Source of the DNA: Cobetia marina
GTDB taxonomy: Bacteria; Pseudomonadota; Gammaproteobacteria; Pseudomonadales; Halomonadaceae
Reading direction: 5' to 3'
DNA length: 64,000 bases
NCBI RefSeq assembly: GCF_001720485.1
Contig: NZ_CP017114.1
Coordinates: forward strand, 2,976,001-3,040,000
Shown: in pieces, positions 63,565 through 64,000 of the stretch
Layout of the letters: every line of letters starts with the position of its first letter
Position numbering within the stretch: position 1 is the first letter of the stretch
Program-made: the position numbers and the translations under genes
Notes under the pieces: generated by a model
Told to the model about the DNA's origin: nothing
The model's database searches: none
The model's input: only the letters and a program-made list of their open reading frames with translations

Positions 63565-64000
63565 GCGGTATCGATGCCCTTTACCTGATCACCGGCTTCG
63601 CCGTCATGGTGTTTGCCCTTCTGACCCTGACCGACCGCGACCATCCGCGTCGCCTTGGCACCAGCGCCTTCTGGATGATCTTCGGGATCAGCCTGGCCTT
63701 CGGCCAGTGGCTGCCCAATGTCGTGGTCGGCCTCGCCATGCTCGCCATGGCGCTGCTGGCCGCCACCGGTCAGCTCGGCTTCGGCAATTACGGACAGCTC
63801 AGCGATGAAGCCCGCCAGCAGCGCCGCCAACGTCTGGGGTCTCGGCTGTTCATTCCGGCACTGGTGATTCCCATCGGCACCTTCCTCTACACCCTCACCA
63901 CCGGGCAGAGCGCACTGGTCGGGCTGGGGCTTGCGACCGTGCTGGCGTTTGCCGTTGCCCTGCTGCTGCTGCGTGAGCGCCCCGGCACCGGCATGCAGGA
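63561..64000 (+). CDS. DUF979 family membrane protein (5' part)
   Basis: The first ~146 codons are present, with no stop before the window end. Helices include ALYLITGFAVMVFALLTLTD, AFWMIFGISLAFGQWLPNVV and LFIPALVIPIGTFLYTLTTG. Its ATG overlaps the DUF969 stop (ATGA), the usual coupled pair. The C-terminal half lies outside the window. Confidence 0.82.
   Translation, partial: MSGIDALYLITGFAVMVFALLTLTDRDHPRRLGTSAFWMIFGISLAFGQWLPNVVVGLAMLAMALLAATGQLGFGNYGQLSDEARQQRRQRLGSRLFIPALVIPIGTFLYTLTTGQSALVGLGLATVLAFAVALLLLRERPGTGMQ

Overview
The window is 64 kb of a GC-rich gammaproteobacterial chromosome. The caa3-type oxidase cluster, PntAa/PntAb/PntB with a split alpha subunit, PqiABC, HtpG, SelO and the codon usage fit a marine or halophilic member of the Halomonadaceae (Cobetia/Halomonas-like). 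That assignment is inference from gene content only. I see no rRNA, tRNA, insertion sequence, prophage or CRISPR array; the window reads as core chromosome with small accessory pieces between operons.

Layout. 1-3.3 kb: ABC-2 exporter pair, a small membrane protein, and an AEC carrier preceded by a triplicated start region. 3.4-8.5 kb (minus): sixA, gpsA and the pnt transhydrogenase operon, followed by an AT-rich gene-free stretch. 9-14 kb (minus): selO coupled to an FBH1-like helicase, and a Bax-type glucosaminidase. 14-18.5 kb (minus): htpG with a textbook RpoH promoter, a double-hotdog thioesterase overlapping a MAPEG protein, and a YkvA protein. 18.6-28 kb: Slt transglycosylase, several small membrane proteins and transporters (LysE, ExoD, ZIP, TM2), a 2OG-Fe(II) oxygenase, a cold-shock protein and a LEA-like lipoprotein. 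28-34.4 kb: fungal-type cytosine deaminase, SPFH/NfeD pair, lipid kinase, Bcr/CflA exporter divergent from a LysR regulator, and a glutaredoxin.

34.5-42 kb (minus): coxB-coxA-ctaG-coxC-SURF1-hypothetical-ctaA, encoding a caa3 oxidase with its copper and heme A maturation factors. A tiny DUF2909 gene is wedged in antisense. 42.4-45.6 kb (plus): cstA, a small protein ending in Cys-Cys, and an ArsA/Get3-like ATPase, all with overlapping ends. This compact cassette is the most promising candidate for an under-described system. 46-54.7 kb (plus): an RND efflux adaptor and pump, then pqiABC. 54.8-62.4 kb: a glycine-zipper protein, a DUF4124-like protein, a diguanylate cyclase, a CBS-domain protein, two unknown genes and a CynX-like transporter. 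62.8-64 kb: DUF969 and the start of DUF979.

Two window-wide themes stand out. Many operons are tightly coupled by ATGA overlaps. Short tandem repeats of 8-17 bp units recur in the spacers (near 2.3, 14.0, 33.9, 59.0 and 62.7 kb, plus a 22-bp pair at 58.1 kb), with a different unit at each site.
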